A DNA stretch of 6,425 nucleotides from Desulfobacterales bacterium (GTDB taxonomy: Bacteria > Desulfobacterota > Desulfobacteria > Desulfobacterales > JASFBJ01). The notes below the pieces were generated by a model. The model was given only the letters and a program-made list of their open reading frames with translations, was not told where the DNA came from and searched no databases. A program made the translations under genes and the position numbers. The stretch covers positions 1 through 6,425 of the forward strand of contig JASFBJ010000213.1 in NCBI GenBank assembly GCA_030149585.1, given 5' to 3'. This document shows, one piece after another, positions 6,421 through 6,425 of the stretch. Position 1 is the stretch's first letter; the number at the start of each line of letters is the position of its first letter.

Positions 6421-6425
6421 ATGAT

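Overview
The window looks like a chromosomal housekeeping region from an AT-rich Gram-negative bacterium. The protein style (long zinc-ribbon ThrC, PilF-like TPR lipoprotein, LysM protein in the same operon) suggests a deltaproteobacterium/Desulfobacterota, perhaps Desulfobacterales. That placement is an inference from remembered protein character, not from a search.

Layout. On the minus strand, 32-619 encodes a 5-formyltetrahydrofolate cyclo-ligase. A 158-base divergent intergenic region (620-777) follows and contains a plausible sigma70-type promoter pointing right. Four plus-strand genes come next, packed like one operon: serS (778-2052), thrC (2049-3557, ATGA overlap with serS), a secreted LysM protein (3569-5386, 11-base gap) and a PilF-like TPR lipoprotein (5409-6176, 22-base gap). 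The last 249 bases (6177-6425) hold no convincing complete gene. They contain three inverted repeats and, at the right edge, an 81-base structured element bounded by a perfect 10-bp inverted repeat.

How the genes fit together. The first half is amino-acid and one-carbon metabolism: serine charging, threonine synthesis and, divergently, salvage of 5-formyl-THF, a by-product of serine hydroxymethyltransferase chemistry. The second half is cell envelope: a periplasmic protein with two LysM-like modules and a TPR lipoprotein of the type IV pilus pilotin family. LysM and PilF-type TPR proteins recur around type IV pili (FimV, TsaP, PilF), so these two may work together, but no other pilus gene is in view.

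The least ordinary parts are the C-terminal 265 residues of the LysM protein, which read as three diverged copies of an unrecognised module of about 70-80 residues, and the structured element at the right edge, which may be the end of a mobile or repetitive element. I see no CRISPR array, tRNA, rRNA, defence system or recognisable transposase.
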